NCBI GenBank assembly: GCA_041740975.1
Contig: JBGSKV010000078.1
Coordinates: forward strand, 1 to 38,289
Length of the DNA stretch: 38,289 nucleotides
Origin: JBGSKV01 sp041740975
GTDB lineage: Bacteria > Bdellovibrionota_B > Oligoflexia > Oligoflexales > JALZUQ01
Direction of reading: 5' to 3'
A program made the position numbers and the translations under genes. Shown one piece after another: positions 30,008-38,157 of this stretch (positions within the stretch are counted from its first letter, which is position 1; each line of letters begins with the position of its first letter). The notes under the pieces were generated by a model, which made no database searches, had not been told where the DNA came from, and saw only the letters and a program-made list of their open reading frames with translations.

Positions 30008-30487
30008 CTAAAGAACTTTTTGAATCAACCCCTTCCCTAATGGCCCTTCAAAGTCATCGCCCTCATAAAGCCCCACCAAACTTTCACCTATGGGCGTGTT
30101 GACGGTGATGGTCTGAATCAACTCTGATCCCATTTCTATTTTGTAGCCGCCAAGGCTTGGCAGCAAATAATACCAATGTGAAGAAGTATTCGACTTGAGT
30201 TGAACAATGGCACCAACAGCGATGGCCTCATCAGCAGCAAAGTCAGACGATTGAAATCTTTGCATCAAATCAATTTGCGCATCCAACTCACGAAGCCTGG
30301 CGTCTTGCGCGCCGGCGAGATAAGAATCCAGGAGTGCACGCGTATCGTATTTACCTTCCTGCTTAGCCTCGAAACTGGTGGCACCCTTAGCGGTATTATC
30401 AGCTGATTCTTTTAGTTTATCCCGATCGAGCGAAGCTAACTGAATGAGCTCGGCAATGATTTCGGACTTATTCTTTTGAAGGAGCAT
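30008..30487 (-). CDS. GreA/GreB-like transcription elongation factor-type protein
   Basis: The 159-residue protein has a helical N-terminal half and a GreA/GreB-like C-terminal half. The N-terminal text EAKQEGKYDTRALLDSYLAGAQDARLRELDAQIDLM matches the coiled coil of a recurrent short Gre-related group, where the family phrase is close to AENKYDTRGLEASYLA. The C-terminal AVGAIVQL and TPIGESLVGLYEGDDFE correspond to the Gre C-terminal FKBP-like domain (normally SPIGRALLGKKVGD). Canonical Gre proteins reactivate stalled RNA polymerase through two acidic residues at the coiled-coil tip; those are not clearly conserved here, so the role may differ. GAGG lies 6 nt before the ATG. It is divergent from the spore-coat-U-like gene. 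Confidence 0.72.
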   Translation of the reverse strand: MLLQKNKSEIIAELIQLASLDRDKLKESADNTAKGATSFEAKQEGKYDTRALLDSYLAGAQDARLRELDAQIDLMQRFQSSDFAADEAIAVGAIVQLKSNTSSHWYYLLPSLGGYKIEMGSELIQTITVNTPIGESLVGLYEGDDFEGPLGKGLIQKVL

Positions 30488-30646
30488 TATAAACCTCAGA
30501 AGCGCATTCGAAACATTATCACTTCAGAATTCAAATCCCTACCCGCAACCCCCGAACCTTTTAAGAGCTTTCTTAATTTTTTTCTTAAATCCCTATAAGT
30601 AATTACAAAGACTGACTATTTTTAATTCAAAACTTAATGATTTTAG

Positions 30647-31231
30647 ATGCCTACCGAAGCCTTAACCATGAACGGCTTGGATTTTGTGATGGTTTTTAGA
30701 GGTTACTTCAAATTTAAACTTTTCCTGATGCTTTTGCTGTATCTGGGTGGACCGAGCGCCGCATTTGCTGTGGATGGATCTGCTGGCATCAATTCGACTG
30801 GCTCCTCCAATATTTCAGTTTTGATTGGCAAGCTTATTGTGGCCCGCAATTTTTCTGATTTTTCTTTTGGAACGTACACCTACGGCTCAGGAGATCTCAA
30901 TGGCGATGATGATCTTAATATTGCATCGACCTACGCCAGCATCACTTACCAAGTTGTCTTGAATGGCAGCGGAACGGCGGGAGCGTTTACGATATCAAAT
31001 GGTACCTCAACGATTCCCTATTTAGCTTATTACAATGATGCGACGGGAACTTCGGGTCGTGTAACCGCGACAAGTGGTGTGCCGATCACGGGCCAACTGG
31101 GAGCCGTAGATCCGATCGAAGATTTAACTTTGAATGCCAACGTCAGCATGCAAATCCTTCAGGCCGATCTCGACACTGCAGACTATGGCACATATTCGGG
31201 ATCACTGGCATTAATTTTTCAACCGGAGTAA
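30647..31231 (+). CDS. Secreted spore-coat-U/DUF4402-like beta-sandwich protein
   Basis: The start is uncertain: ATG codons occur at 30647, 30668 and 30689. The last one gives the best signal peptide (MVFRGYFKFKLFLMLLLYLGG to AFA-VD) with GGA about 7-9 nt upstream, while the first has no RBS. The mature protein is rich in Gly/Ser/Thr/Asn beta strands, lacks Cys and closes with YGTYSGSLALIFQPE. That ending is typical of the SCPU/CsuA-B and DUF4402 group of secreted pilin-like or surface proteins. No chaperone or usher gene is adjacent. It lies 26 nt upstream of the lipase gene and is probably co-transcribed with it. Confidence 0.65.
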   Translation: MPTEALTMNGLDFVMVFRGYFKFKLFLMLLLYLGGPSAAFAVDGSAGINSTGSSNISVLIGKLIVARNFSDFSFGTYTYGSGDLNGDDDLNIASTYASITYQVVLNGSGTAGAFTISNGTSTIPYLAYYNDATGTSGRVTATSGVPITGQLGAVDPIEDLTLNANVSMQILQADLDTADYGTYSGSLALIFQPE

Positions 31232-31257
31232 CTGAACTCTTAAAAAAAGGCCCTTTT

Positions 31258-32103
31258 ATGCTACGACTTCTCATCGTGACTTTTTTTGCTTCCGTTTTCT
31301 TCCCCACACACACCCATGCACAACGCCTCCAATACCCAGTGATCCTCGTACATGGTTTACTGTCAGGTGATTCCGTCGCCTCCATGAAGAACGCCGCAAA
31401 AGAGTTACGTCAGCATGGAACCAAAGTTTATCTAGCTGAAGTTCTCGCGGCTGGAAGCATCGCGGCTCGTGCCGACGATCTCGCCGATTATGTCGATGCA
31501 GTCCTGAAACATTCGCAAGCTCTCAAAGTCAATATCGTCGCGCACTCAATGGGTGGCTTGGACAGTCGTTATCTGGTGTCGAAGTTGGGCTACGGCAACA
31601 AAGTAGCCAGTCTCACGACGATCTCGACTCCGCATCGCGGGGCTATTTTCGCGGATGAAGTATTAAAAGAGTTAAACTCCGGTCGAAGAACGGGAATCAT
31701 TCGATTTATCGAGATACTTTCCACACTCTACAATGATCAAACCACACTCCAAAACGTTAATCTTAGACAAGCTCTCCTTGATCTTAGCAAGGCCGAAATG
31801 AATAAATTCAATCAGTCTGTTTCTAATGATAACCGCGTCATTTACCTATCGTTCAGTTCAATCGCCTCAAAAAATAACATGCATGCGGTGCTTCGTCCTG
31901 TTTCAGAAATCGTTTTCAATCTGGAAGGGACTAATGATGGACTCGTAGAATCGTCATCAGCTGAATGGGGTGAGTTTATGGGGACGGCCAACTGCGACCA
32001 TTTTTCTATAGGTGGTATGGGACGGTCAAAGTTCCGGCGCCAATGTGATTTCAAGAATTTCTACCGCGATCTCGTACAAGAGCTATCGAGTCGCAATCTG
32101 TAG
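31258..32103 (+). CDS. Secreted triacylglycerol lipase (alpha/beta hydrolase, family I-like)
   Basis: The 281-residue protein has a signal peptide (MLRLLIVTFFASVFFPTHTHA-QR) followed by the lipase core. The oxyanion motif is YPVILVHGLLSG, the nucleophile elbow AHSMGG with S97, then LTTISTPHRG, the acid GTNDGLVE with D227, and the catalytic H248 in CDHFSIGG. The order and the D/H context match Pseudomonas/Burkholderia family I.1-I.2 lipases and their foldase-independent relatives. Two Cys (C246 and one near residue 265) could bridge. It would hydrolyse long-chain acylglycerols outside the cell. No lipase foldase gene is visible. AAGG lies 7 nt before the ATG. Confidence 0.88.
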   Translation: MLRLLIVTFFASVFFPTHTHAQRLQYPVILVHGLLSGDSVASMKNAAKELRQHGTKVYLAEVLAAGSIAARADDLADYVDAVLKHSQALKVNIVAHSMGGLDSRYLVSKLGYGNKVASLTTISTPHRGAIFADEVLKELNSGRRTGIIRFIEILSTLYNDQTTLQNVNLRQALLDLSKAEMNKFNQSVSNDNRVIYLSFSSIASKNNMHAVLRPVSEIVFNLEGTNDGLVESSSAEWGEFMGTANCDHFSIGGMGRSKFRRQCDFKNFYRDLVQELSSRNL

Positions 32104-32181
32104 GCATATGATCATCGTAATTGGCATCCTCCGTTTTTTAGGCTATACGTCAGCTTAGTCGGCGATCGAGAGAAAAAAACC

Positions 32182-33300
32182 TTGCCACCAAAGCCCCATA
32201 GCTCACCAAACCTTATTCTGACTGGACTTACGACTAAAAAACATTTGTCGATTTTTATACCCTTTACCATTTCTAAAGAGTCCTTGACCGGAGCAGACAT
32301 CGTCTTGGTAACTTTGCAGGCTCAAGGTGGCGAAACAGGCGTCGGAGAGGCATCACCCTTTCCATCACTCACGGGCGATACCGTGCTGGTGGCTTATGAG
32401 ACTATCAAAACCTATCTTCCCGAACTTTATCAAAAATCCACAGAAGCAGCGCTCGACTTTTTGAAGACTCGTCGCGATATCATTCGCAGTCAATCCGTCA
32501 CGGCATTCACCGCCTTAGAAATGGCGGTTTGGGATTTACACGGAAAATTAACTGGTCAATCACTGTCATCAATCTGGGGGAACGCCAACTTGCCAGGAAT
32601 CGAAACTGACATCACCATGCCCATCATGCCCTCAAGTGCCGTAGGTGAGTTTTGGCAGCTTTTTGCAAAGTACAACTTTCCGATCGTCAAAGTAAAAGTT
32701 TCTGGTCATGTCGATGAAGATATTGCGATGATAGAGGCTCTGAAAAAAATCACACCCTCCTCTACCAAATTCACGTTGGATGGCAATCAGGCCTATCAAG
32801 TCGAAACGGCTGCAAAGCTAGTGCAGGCTCTTGACAAGATCAAAGTCCATCCCCTTTTTTTCGAGCAGCCTTTGGCGGAAGATGATTGGTCTGGTCATAA
32901 AACATTGTCTTCCAAAATCGCCATACCGATATGTTTGGACGAAACAGTAAAAACAGTTGCCGATGCCCAAAGGGTTGTGCGCGAACAAACAGCATCCATG
33001 ATCAATCTGAAGATTATGAAGAGTGGTATTTCCGAAACGCTTGGCATCATCGATGTTGCAGTGAAGAACGGCATTAAGCTAATGATTGGCGGCATGTTTG
33101 AAACGGAAATAGCAATGGGGACATCACTCCAAATGGCCTGTGGAACGGGGAAAATATCATTTGTAGATTTGGATACGCCGTTTTTTATGACAGAACGCAT
33201 TACAAAAAACAGTGCCTGGCACGAGTCGAACGCTTACCTTCGACTCCCGCCAGGTTTTGGTCATGGTATGATTATTGAGAAGCTGGTAGTGCCACTTTGA
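32182..33300 (+). CDS. Dipeptide epimerase of the enolase superfamily (L-Ala-D/L-Glu epimerase-like)
   Basis: The 372-residue protein starts with TTG; GAGAG about 9 nt upstream supports this and the family needs this N-terminal strand. Enolase-superfamily catalytic residues are in place: KVKVSG (K170, K172 as acid/base), TLDGNQAY (D200), FFEQPL (E228), CLDET (D253, E254) and INLKIMKSG (K277). The D-E-D ligand set with lysines on both faces is that of 1,1-proton-transfer epimerases acting on dipeptides such as L-Ala-D-Glu from peptidoglycan turnover. The specificity (Ala-Glu or another dipeptide) cannot be decided by eye. The enzyme is cytoplasmic. Its end overlaps the convergent DUF4870 gene by 29 nt and contains that gene's terminator. 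Confidence 0.87.
   Translation: MPPKPHSSPNLILTGLTTKKHLSIFIPFTISKESLTGADIVLVTLQAQGGETGVGEASPFPSLTGDTVLVAYETIKTYLPELYQKSTEAALDFLKTRRDIIRSQSVTAFTALEMAVWDLHGKLTGQSLSSIWGNANLPGIETDITMPIMPSSAVGEFWQLFAKYNFPIVKVKVSGHVDEDIAMIEALKKITPSSTKFTLDGNQAYQVETAAKLVQALDKIKVHPLFFEQPLAEDDWSGHKTLSSKIAIPICLDETVKTVADAQRVVREQTASMINLKIMKSGISETLGIIDVAVKNGIKLMIGGMFETEIAMGTSLQMACGTGKISFVDLDTPFFMTERITKNSAWHESNAYLRLPPGFGHGMIIEKLVVPL
33204..33254 (-). terminator. Terminator hairpin on the minus strand, inside the epimerase gene
   Basis: On the minus strand CCTGGC (33254-33249) and AGTCGAA (33245-33239) pair with TTCGACT (33230-33224) and GCCAGG (33220-33215). A symmetrical 3x3 internal loop and an 8-nt apical loop are included. 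Five nt later comes TTTTTT (33209-33204). It lies 18-57 nt after the stop of the DUF4870 gene and serves that gene. Confidence 0.75.
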
Positions 33301-33706
33301 AGAATGGGATCGTCAACGGGTACTTCCAAAACTCACCTTGGCTCGCTTTAAAACCACCAATGATTGGAAAAACCGCAACCACAACTCCCAGAGCATAGAG
33401 CAATGGAATACCAACCAGTAGAATAAACAAAATCAAACAAATCGAAGCATAAATAAGCGCCGTAATCATCCAGTTGGTCACTTCTCGGCCGTGCCGGTCT
33501 AGCTCCGGCATCTGGTCTTTTTTGATTTGCCAAATGACAATCGGTGTTGCAAATCCCAAAATGGGAATTAAAAATCCCAACAATTGCGAAAAGTGTAAAA
33601 TCATCGCCCACATTCTAACATTTTCTTTCACGGTTACGACTGGTGTCAACACTGAAGGATTAGCATCATCCGTGAACGGGTTGGCGTTTTCATTAGACTG
33701 GTTCAT
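33272..33706 (-). CDS. DUF4870 membrane protein
   Basis: The start at 33706 is supported by AGGAG 7 nt upstream; the frame runs open to 33775 without an RBS. The 144-residue protein has a polar N-terminus, then the DUF4870 pattern RMWAMILHFSQLLGFLIPILGFATPIVIWQIKKDQMPELDRHGREVTNW. That motif is followed by two further hydrophobic helices (TALIYASICLILFILLVG and LLYALGVVVAVFPIIGG) and ends in a conserved WKYPLTIPFF. Three to four membrane segments. The family's function is unknown. It converges on the dipeptide epimerase with a 29-nt overlap. Confidence 0.88.
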   Translation of the reverse strand: MNQSNENANPFTDDANPSVLTPVVTVKENVRMWAMILHFSQLLGFLIPILGFATPIVIWQIKKDQMPELDRHGREVTNWMITALIYASICLILFILLVGIPLLYALGVVVAVFPIIGGFKASQGEFWKYPLTIPFFKVALPASQ

Positions 33707-33848
33707 GAGCAATCTCCTGCTTATCTGGACTATAACTACGATAGCCTTATAGCATGTCGTTCGTCCCCACTTCAATAATTATGGGATTCGCCAGTCTCAA
33801 CATAGGGGATTTTTGTGCTTTTCATGGGAGGATTTAAGTGTGATCAAT

Positions 33849-33871
33849 GGGCCCTCTCTGAAAAAGGGCCC
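33849..33871. repeat. GGGCCC hairpin downstream of the Pro-rich lipoprotein gene
   Basis: GGGCCC at 33849-33854 and again at 33866-33871 is self-complementary, giving a 6-bp GC stem with an 11-nt loop. It begins 14 nt after the stop at 33885 (minus strand). No T-tract follows on either strand, so a terminator role is only possible, perhaps Rho-assisted. Confidence 0.4.
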
Positions 33872-33884
33872 CATACGAAGATAT

Positions 33885-35171
33885 TTAGATACCGGCAGGT
33901 AGCCGAATAGAACAATGAAACACTCCGGCTTCTCCAACCACATCGGCCGACACTTCTGAAGGATTCGCCTTCAATTGGGTTTCAACTTCCATGGCGAAAG
34001 ACTCTTGATTGTCGTTCTTAATGTATTCACCAGCTAATCCAATAATTTTTGCATGCGTTGCTACGAATGCAAGTTCAACGACTTGACCCACTTTTGCTTT
34101 GGTGAGATCGGCATAACTTTGCGAAACCAGCGCAAAACTACAATATGGCTTTGAAGGATAAACTGGTGGCTTCGGCGGTTGAATTGGTGGATTAACCGGT
34201 GGCAAGGGTGGTTGAACGGGAGGTTGAACCGGTGGATTCACTGGTGGCAATGGTGGTTGCACTGTGATCGGACAAGCTTTGATGTGAAGTATTTGTCCCG
34301 GAAGGACGGTCACTACTTTTTCTATGTTTTGACCGCTGCAGGCACGTGAAGTTATCGCTAAATGAAAGGATTTCTTTTCTTTCAAAGCTCCAAGCTCAAG
34401 CACACAGGACGACCCATTGCTTGTACACATTTTGGGGGCGACAGCAAGATCACCAGGTGTGTTGTTCAGCTCAGTGAGAGCAACTTTACAAGTCCCGCCT
34501 AACGAGGGTCTAGGGAAATTGTTGTCATAGTATCCCACTGTTTCGCCAGGCGACTTTATGTCCCCATAATTTGGCGCGGTAAAATCACAAACTATGAAGG
34601 ACTCGGAAGGTTTAGGCGGATTGACCACTGGATCCGTTGGAAAAACAATTTCGACATTCACGTCTGAATTTTCTTTGATTCTTTCCATTTTGATTACGAC
34701 GTTTAATGCCGTTGATTGGAAAACTCCAGATTTTCCGGCAAAAATTAATCCTTTATCATTGAAGACGCCGATATTTAACAAGTACGAATGACCCTTTTCA
34801 AGTTTCGCGAGCTTTGCTCGGGCACCCTTTGCACAGTTGTATGCAAAGACAGCCTGGTGTGTGACTTTTGTGTGAGTGTTGTAAAGGCTTATCCTGATTT
34901 TGGTGCTGGAGTCTTTTAAGATGCCGCCCAAACATTCCAATTTGATGTGCGCTGATGTTTCGTCAACGGATATCGCCGACAGATTGAATGACTTTCCGGC
35001 TAAGGTGCCATGATTTTCTGGTAACTTAACGTCAAAGCCGAGGTTTCCGTCTTCGTCTTGGACAACGTTAATGTCGTTTGAAGATTCTGATCTTGTTGTT
35101 GTCGATTCGTCGAGGGGAGCGCAGCTAACTGCGATGCTTAAACTTAGTAAGGATAGGATTCTCAGTCTCAT
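33885..35171 (-). CDS. Lipoprotein with proline-rich hinge between beta domains
   Basis: The ATG at 35171 has AAGGGG 7 nt upstream; the GTG one codon earlier is less likely. The 428-residue product has a lipoprotein signal (MRLRILSLLSLSIAVS-C), so it is attached to the envelope. The N-terminal part (about 60-170) and middle (about 185-300) are beta-rich with paired Cys. Residues about 302-345 form a Pro-rich hinge of repeated PPLPPVNPP and PPVQPP units, followed by a small C-terminal beta domain with two Cys. No family recognised. It lies 194 nt downstream of the seven-repeat lipoprotein gene on the same strand, with paired inverted repeats in the gap. Confidence 0.7.
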   Translation of the reverse strand: MRLRILSLLSLSIAVSCAPLDESTTTRSESSNDINVVQDEDGNLGFDVKLPENHGTLAGKSFNLSAISVDETSAHIKLECLGGILKDSSTKIRISLYNTHTKVTHQAVFAYNCAKGARAKLAKLEKGHSYLLNIGVFNDKGLIFAGKSGVFQSTALNVVIKMERIKENSDVNVEIVFPTDPVVNPPKPSESFIVCDFTAPNYGDIKSPGETVGYYDNNFPRPSLGGTCKVALTELNNTPGDLAVAPKMCTSNGSSCVLELGALKEKKSFHLAITSRACSGQNIEKVVTVLPGQILHIKACPITVQPPLPPVNPPVQPPVQPPLPPVNPPIQPPKPPVYPSKPYCSFALVSQSYADLTKAKVGQVVELAFVATHAKIIGLAGEYIKNDNQESFAMEVETQLKANPSEVSADVVGEAGVFHCSIRLPAGI

Positions 35172-35220
35172 CACATAACCCCTTTGTGTGACTTTTGAAT
35201 GATCCTCTAAGTGAAGAACG

Positions 35221-35259
35221 TTTCGGAATTTGGCTATTCCACCGTGACTTATTCCGAAA
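35221..35259 (-). promoter_or_regulatory. Alternative inverted repeats upstream of the Pro-rich lipoprotein gene
   Basis: TTTCGGAAT at 35221-35229 can pair with ATTCCGAAA at 35251-35259. Its inner GGAAT can instead pair with a second ATTCC at 35236-35240. The structures overlap and lie about 50 nt upstream of the start at 35171. A leader switch or operator is possible. Confidence 0.3.
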
Positions 35260-35282
35260 CCACGTGTCAGAACGGGTGGATA

Positions 35283-35299
35283 CGTCGCGAAAAGCGACG
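35283..35299. repeat. 6-bp hairpin CGTCGC/GCGACG
   Basis: CGTCGC at 35283-35288 pairs with GCGACG at 35294-35299 around GAAAA. It lies 67 nt after the stop of the seven-repeat lipoprotein gene (minus strand). It has no T-tract. Confidence 0.3.
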
Positions 35300-35365
35300 A
35301 ATCTCAAAGCTTGTTTTGTACCGGAGATTAGGTAAGAGGTCTACTAATTGAAAAGGAAGTTTCTG

Positions 35366-36979
35366 TTACTGGTATCTCGCAACGCGAATATTTCCGAGAG
35401 GTGAAAACTCCGTCCAAGCACTATGAATTCGCGAATTAAAACTGACAATACTGCTCATGGTCGCAGAGTTTGTGGAGACCCTATTGATGCCATCGACGTC
35501 ATCACCATCTACAAAAACCCACTGTGCGTTCGAGTACTTTGCAACTCGGATTTGCGCGGGATTTCCTTCGCTCCAGCTAAGATACAAAGCCGAATTGTGA
35601 ACCACAAAGGAAGAAGAGAACGCGTCAAGCCCAGAGTCTTTATTTAATCCTTCAACTTCATTCCCATCAACGAAGATCCAACTGTCAGCGTCGTATCGAC
35701 GCACCCGCATTTGTCTAACGCCAGAGGAATCTTCTTCACTCCAGCTCAAATAAAGTTCCCCGTCAAACACCACCAAAGATGGTTCGCTCGCAATTCGACT
35801 GGTATCTCTGTTGAGGCCATTGACCGCGTCGCCATCGACAAAGGCCCAACTTGTACCGTTGTAGCGACTCACCCGAATCTGCGCTGGATTACCTTCAATC
35901 CAGGCGGCATAGAGGTTGGAGCCATACACTACCAATTTGGGCGCCGTTGCGGCTTGCAAAACATTTCTATTTAAACCATTCGCTCCGTTACCATCGACAA
36001 ATGCCCAGGTCGCGCCATTGTACATCTTGACGCGTATCTGTCCGACGGCGCCAGCGTTGGCCTCTTCCCAAGCGAGATAAAGATTAGATCCATATACGGC
36101 AGCTGAGGGAACAACCGCGCCCAGCGTCGTATTAAAATTGAGACCCGTTAACGCGTTATCACCATCTACAAACGTCCATGCCGTTCCCGTGTACATGGCT
36201 GCGCGAATTTGATTGGCCGTACCATTTTCCTCCGACCAAACCGCATAAAGTTCCTCACTAAAAACAACTGGCTGTGCACTCTGCGCGGGCCATGACGAAC
36301 TTTTGTTTAGACCTACAGTCGCACCGCCATCCACAGAAACCCAGTTTGTTCCAGTAAAGCGCTTGGCGCGAATCTGTGAATTTTCGTCCCAAAATGCATA
36401 TAACTGAGAGTCAAATTCGACAAGCTTGGGCCTATTCGCAGCCCCACCACTGTCAAAGTTCATTCCAGTAGATTCCTGGTTGCCATCGATAAAATTCCAG
36501 ACGCTACCGACAACAATGTTCTTATTTATGCCCAAGGAATTGGCTTCGCCAATATCGGGAAGCGTCAAATTTGCCGCCAGGTTGCTGGATGAACTATTGA
36601 TCGTTCCGCCTGCAAGTTGTAAGGCCGTTTCGGAGACGTAATTTAGGTCGGCTGCTACATCACCAGCCTGTACTATGTATGAAAAAACCAAAGTAGCGGA
36701 TCCAGATCCAGAAGAATAATTTACAACTCTATCGGTCGTCCCCGTTTCTAAAGTCAAAGTCGGGGTACCGGTCACGTTCACAACATCATTGAAACCCACC
36801 TGAATAATAATGGTACTCAAAAGATCATAGCCGCCATTAGCTGTGGGCGAAGTGACATTAGTGACTATGGGAGGTTTTGGTTGAGTTTTGAAACTCGATC
36901 GCCCCTTAGATCCGCCGGAACAACCAAAAAGTTGGGAGACTGTCATCAAAATTACAAAAATTCTGCTCAGAACTTTCAC
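35366..36979 (-). CDS. Lipoprotein with Ig-like domain and seven-repeat beta-propeller-type domain
   Basis: The start is GTG at 36979, with GGGGAG 5 nt upstream; a GTG at 36985 overlaps that RBS. The 537-residue product has the lipobox QLFG-C. Residues about 35-155 match a common surface-protein repeat (VTNVTSPTANGGYDLLSTI, TPTLTLETGTTDRVVNYSSG, SGSATLVFSYIVQAGD). Residues about 157-537 are seven tandem repeats of about 50-57 residues. Each contains W-x-FVDG, then GLN, then an LY-x-W-E motif and QIRV-x-Y-x-G. The protein ends exactly at the end of repeat 7, as in a seven-bladed propeller (no strand exchange is obvious). It probably acts as a surface binding or scaffold protein. Confidence 0.8.
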   Translation of the reverse strand: MKVLSRIFVILMTVSQLFGCSGGSKGRSSFKTQPKPPIVTNVTSPTANGGYDLLSTIIIQVGFNDVVNVTGTPTLTLETGTTDRVVNYSSGSGSATLVFSYIVQAGDVAADLNYVSETALQLAGGTINSSSSNLAANLTLPDIGEANSLGINKNIVVGSVWNFIDGNQESTGMNFDSGGAANRPKLVEFDSQLYAFWDENSQIRAKRFTGTNWVSVDGGATVGLNKSSSWPAQSAQPVVFSEELYAVWSEENGTANQIRAAMYTGTAWTFVDGDNALTGLNFNTTLGAVVPSAAVYGSNLYLAWEEANAGAVGQIRVKMYNGATWAFVDGNGANGLNRNVLQAATAPKLVVYGSNLYAAWIEGNPAQIRVSRYNGTSWAFVDGDAVNGLNRDTSRIASEPSLVVFDGELYLSWSEEDSSGVRQMRVRRYDADSWIFVDGNEVEGLNKDSGLDAFSSSFVVHNSALYLSWSEGNPAQIRVAKYSNAQWVFVDGDDVDGINRVSTNSATMSSIVSFNSRIHSAWTEFSPLGNIRVARYQ

Positions 36980-37041
36980 GAACACTCCCCAAGCTATGCC
37001 GCTTGACCAATACTGAATTTGGGCTATTCATAACTTTATAA

Positions 37042-37275
37042 GGTCAGAGCAGGTTAGAACAGCAATATCTACCAAGTCTTCGTGGAACAAAGCTCGGCGA
37101 AGGCCACAAAAGCCTGCTGGTTAACGCATTGATGGAAAATCGGCTGGCTTCGGTCTCAAAAAATGAGCATGGAAAGGTCGTGTTTATTCAAATTGAATGG
37201 CAAGCCCGACACTGGACCATTGGATGGAAGTCTTATCGAACCGAACGCCCATGGGTTCCGATAGCGCATTCATAG
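37042..37275 (+). pseudogene. Possible remnant of a short gene without a start codon
   Basis: A plus-strand frame opens after TAA at 37039-37041 and runs to TAG at 37273-37275. The part up to about 37200 reads like real protein (LRGTKLGEGHKSLLVNALM, then ENRLASVSKNEHGKVVFIQ and IEW). No start codon or RBS is seen before the ATG at 37132, and the rest lies antisense to the lipoprotein gene ending at 37184. It may be a decayed gene, or chance in a 200-nt gap. The family was not recognised. Confidence 0.3.
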
Positions 37276-38002
37276 CCGCGAAATCCGCGTCCCCGACATA
37301 GGGATAGTACTCGTGCGCGAGATACAATCCACCACCCAAGTTTCGTACGTATTGTGTCAGTGTGGAAATGACATTTAGATTGGAACTTTGGGCATTCGAA
37401 CAATACACGACCAAATCAAAATCCTGCTTCAAGGCGGAAGGATTATTTAAATACTTTGCAGGTAGCTGCAAGCCGGGTTGATAAACGCCGGGATATTTAT
37501 AAATTCCATTTCCATAAAATTCTTTGTCTTGATTGCAAGTGGAACGGCCAAAGACCAAAACACGAGGCGTTTTAGGAAACGTTGCACCAGCCCAAGGCCA
37601 AACCGGACAACTTTGATCGGACAAACCTACCAAATTCGTATCGCCCGAAAATACTACGCGGCCTTTTCCGACTTCAGCCAGTGCGTACACGGGCTTGCTA
37701 TCAATTTTTCCCGCACCCAGTAAACCAGGCAGATTCGTGATGGTGAACGATGACGATTGTTTTGTCTGCAGACTCCAAGCGCAGTTTTTCAAAGCGGTCT
37801 TTGAATCCCCAATTGCTGTTTGGGCCACTTCACCAGTTTTTGTCGTATCATCACCGATGAAAGTCGTATCCAATCCATCCGAGTATTGATTTATGGAAGA
37901 TCCTTCTTCTTTCTCGATGCCATAGTCAAAGGAGGAAGGTGAGCAGCTGACTGTGCTCACGATAAAACTCAAATGCAAAACCATTTTAAAATTGATCTTC
38001 AT
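37184..38002 (-). CDS. Lipoprotein, class I glutamine amidotransferase-like C-terminal fold suspected
   Basis: The ATG at 38002 is chosen because it gives a proper lipoprotein signal (MKINFKMVLHLSFIVSTVS-C); an upstream frame to 38053 adds 17 residues that do not fit one. Only a weak GGA precedes it. The 272-residue product has a polar linker (about 20-65). A beta/alpha region follows (about 85-265) with PVYALAEVGKGRVVFSGD, RVLVFGRSTC, FDLVVYCSNA, VISTLTQYVRNLGGGLYLAHE. The latter part follows the pattern of DUF4350 or class I GATase-like domains (yDlvv, YV-x-x-GGGL). No catalytic Cys/His/Glu triad is evident. The function is unknown. Confidence 0.65.
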   Translation of the reverse strand: MKINFKMVLHLSFIVSTVSCSPSSFDYGIEKEEGSSINQYSDGLDTTFIGDDTTKTGEVAQTAIGDSKTALKNCAWSLQTKQSSSFTITNLPGLLGAGKIDSKPVYALAEVGKGRVVFSGDTNLVGLSDQSCPVWPWAGATFPKTPRVLVFGRSTCNQDKEFYGNGIYKYPGVYQPGLQLPAKYLNNPSALKQDFDLVVYCSNAQSSNLNVISTLTQYVRNLGGGLYLAHEYYPYVGDADFAAMNALSEPMGVRFDKTSIQWSSVGLAIQFE

Positions 38003-38128
38003 TGTATTCCAAATCAAAGCGCTACTAATTGGCTGATAAACGTACCTGAACAAACACTTATCGGAAGTTTGTCCGAAAAACGTAAAAAACTGATGTAAGA
38101 TACGGTATTCAATAGTTAAATGAACATT

Positions 38129-38145
38129 CGGCCGCTTCGCGGCCG
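38129..38145. repeat. 7-bp GC hairpin at the edge of the right repeat
   Basis: CGGCCGC at 38129-38135 and GCGGCCG at 38139-38145 pair around TTC. It sits 12 nt left of the 70-bp repeat copy. The GC-rich composition contrasts with the AT-rich sequence just left, and it likely belongs to the same repeat family. Confidence 0.5.
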
Positions 38146-38157
38146 TAACGTTATCCA

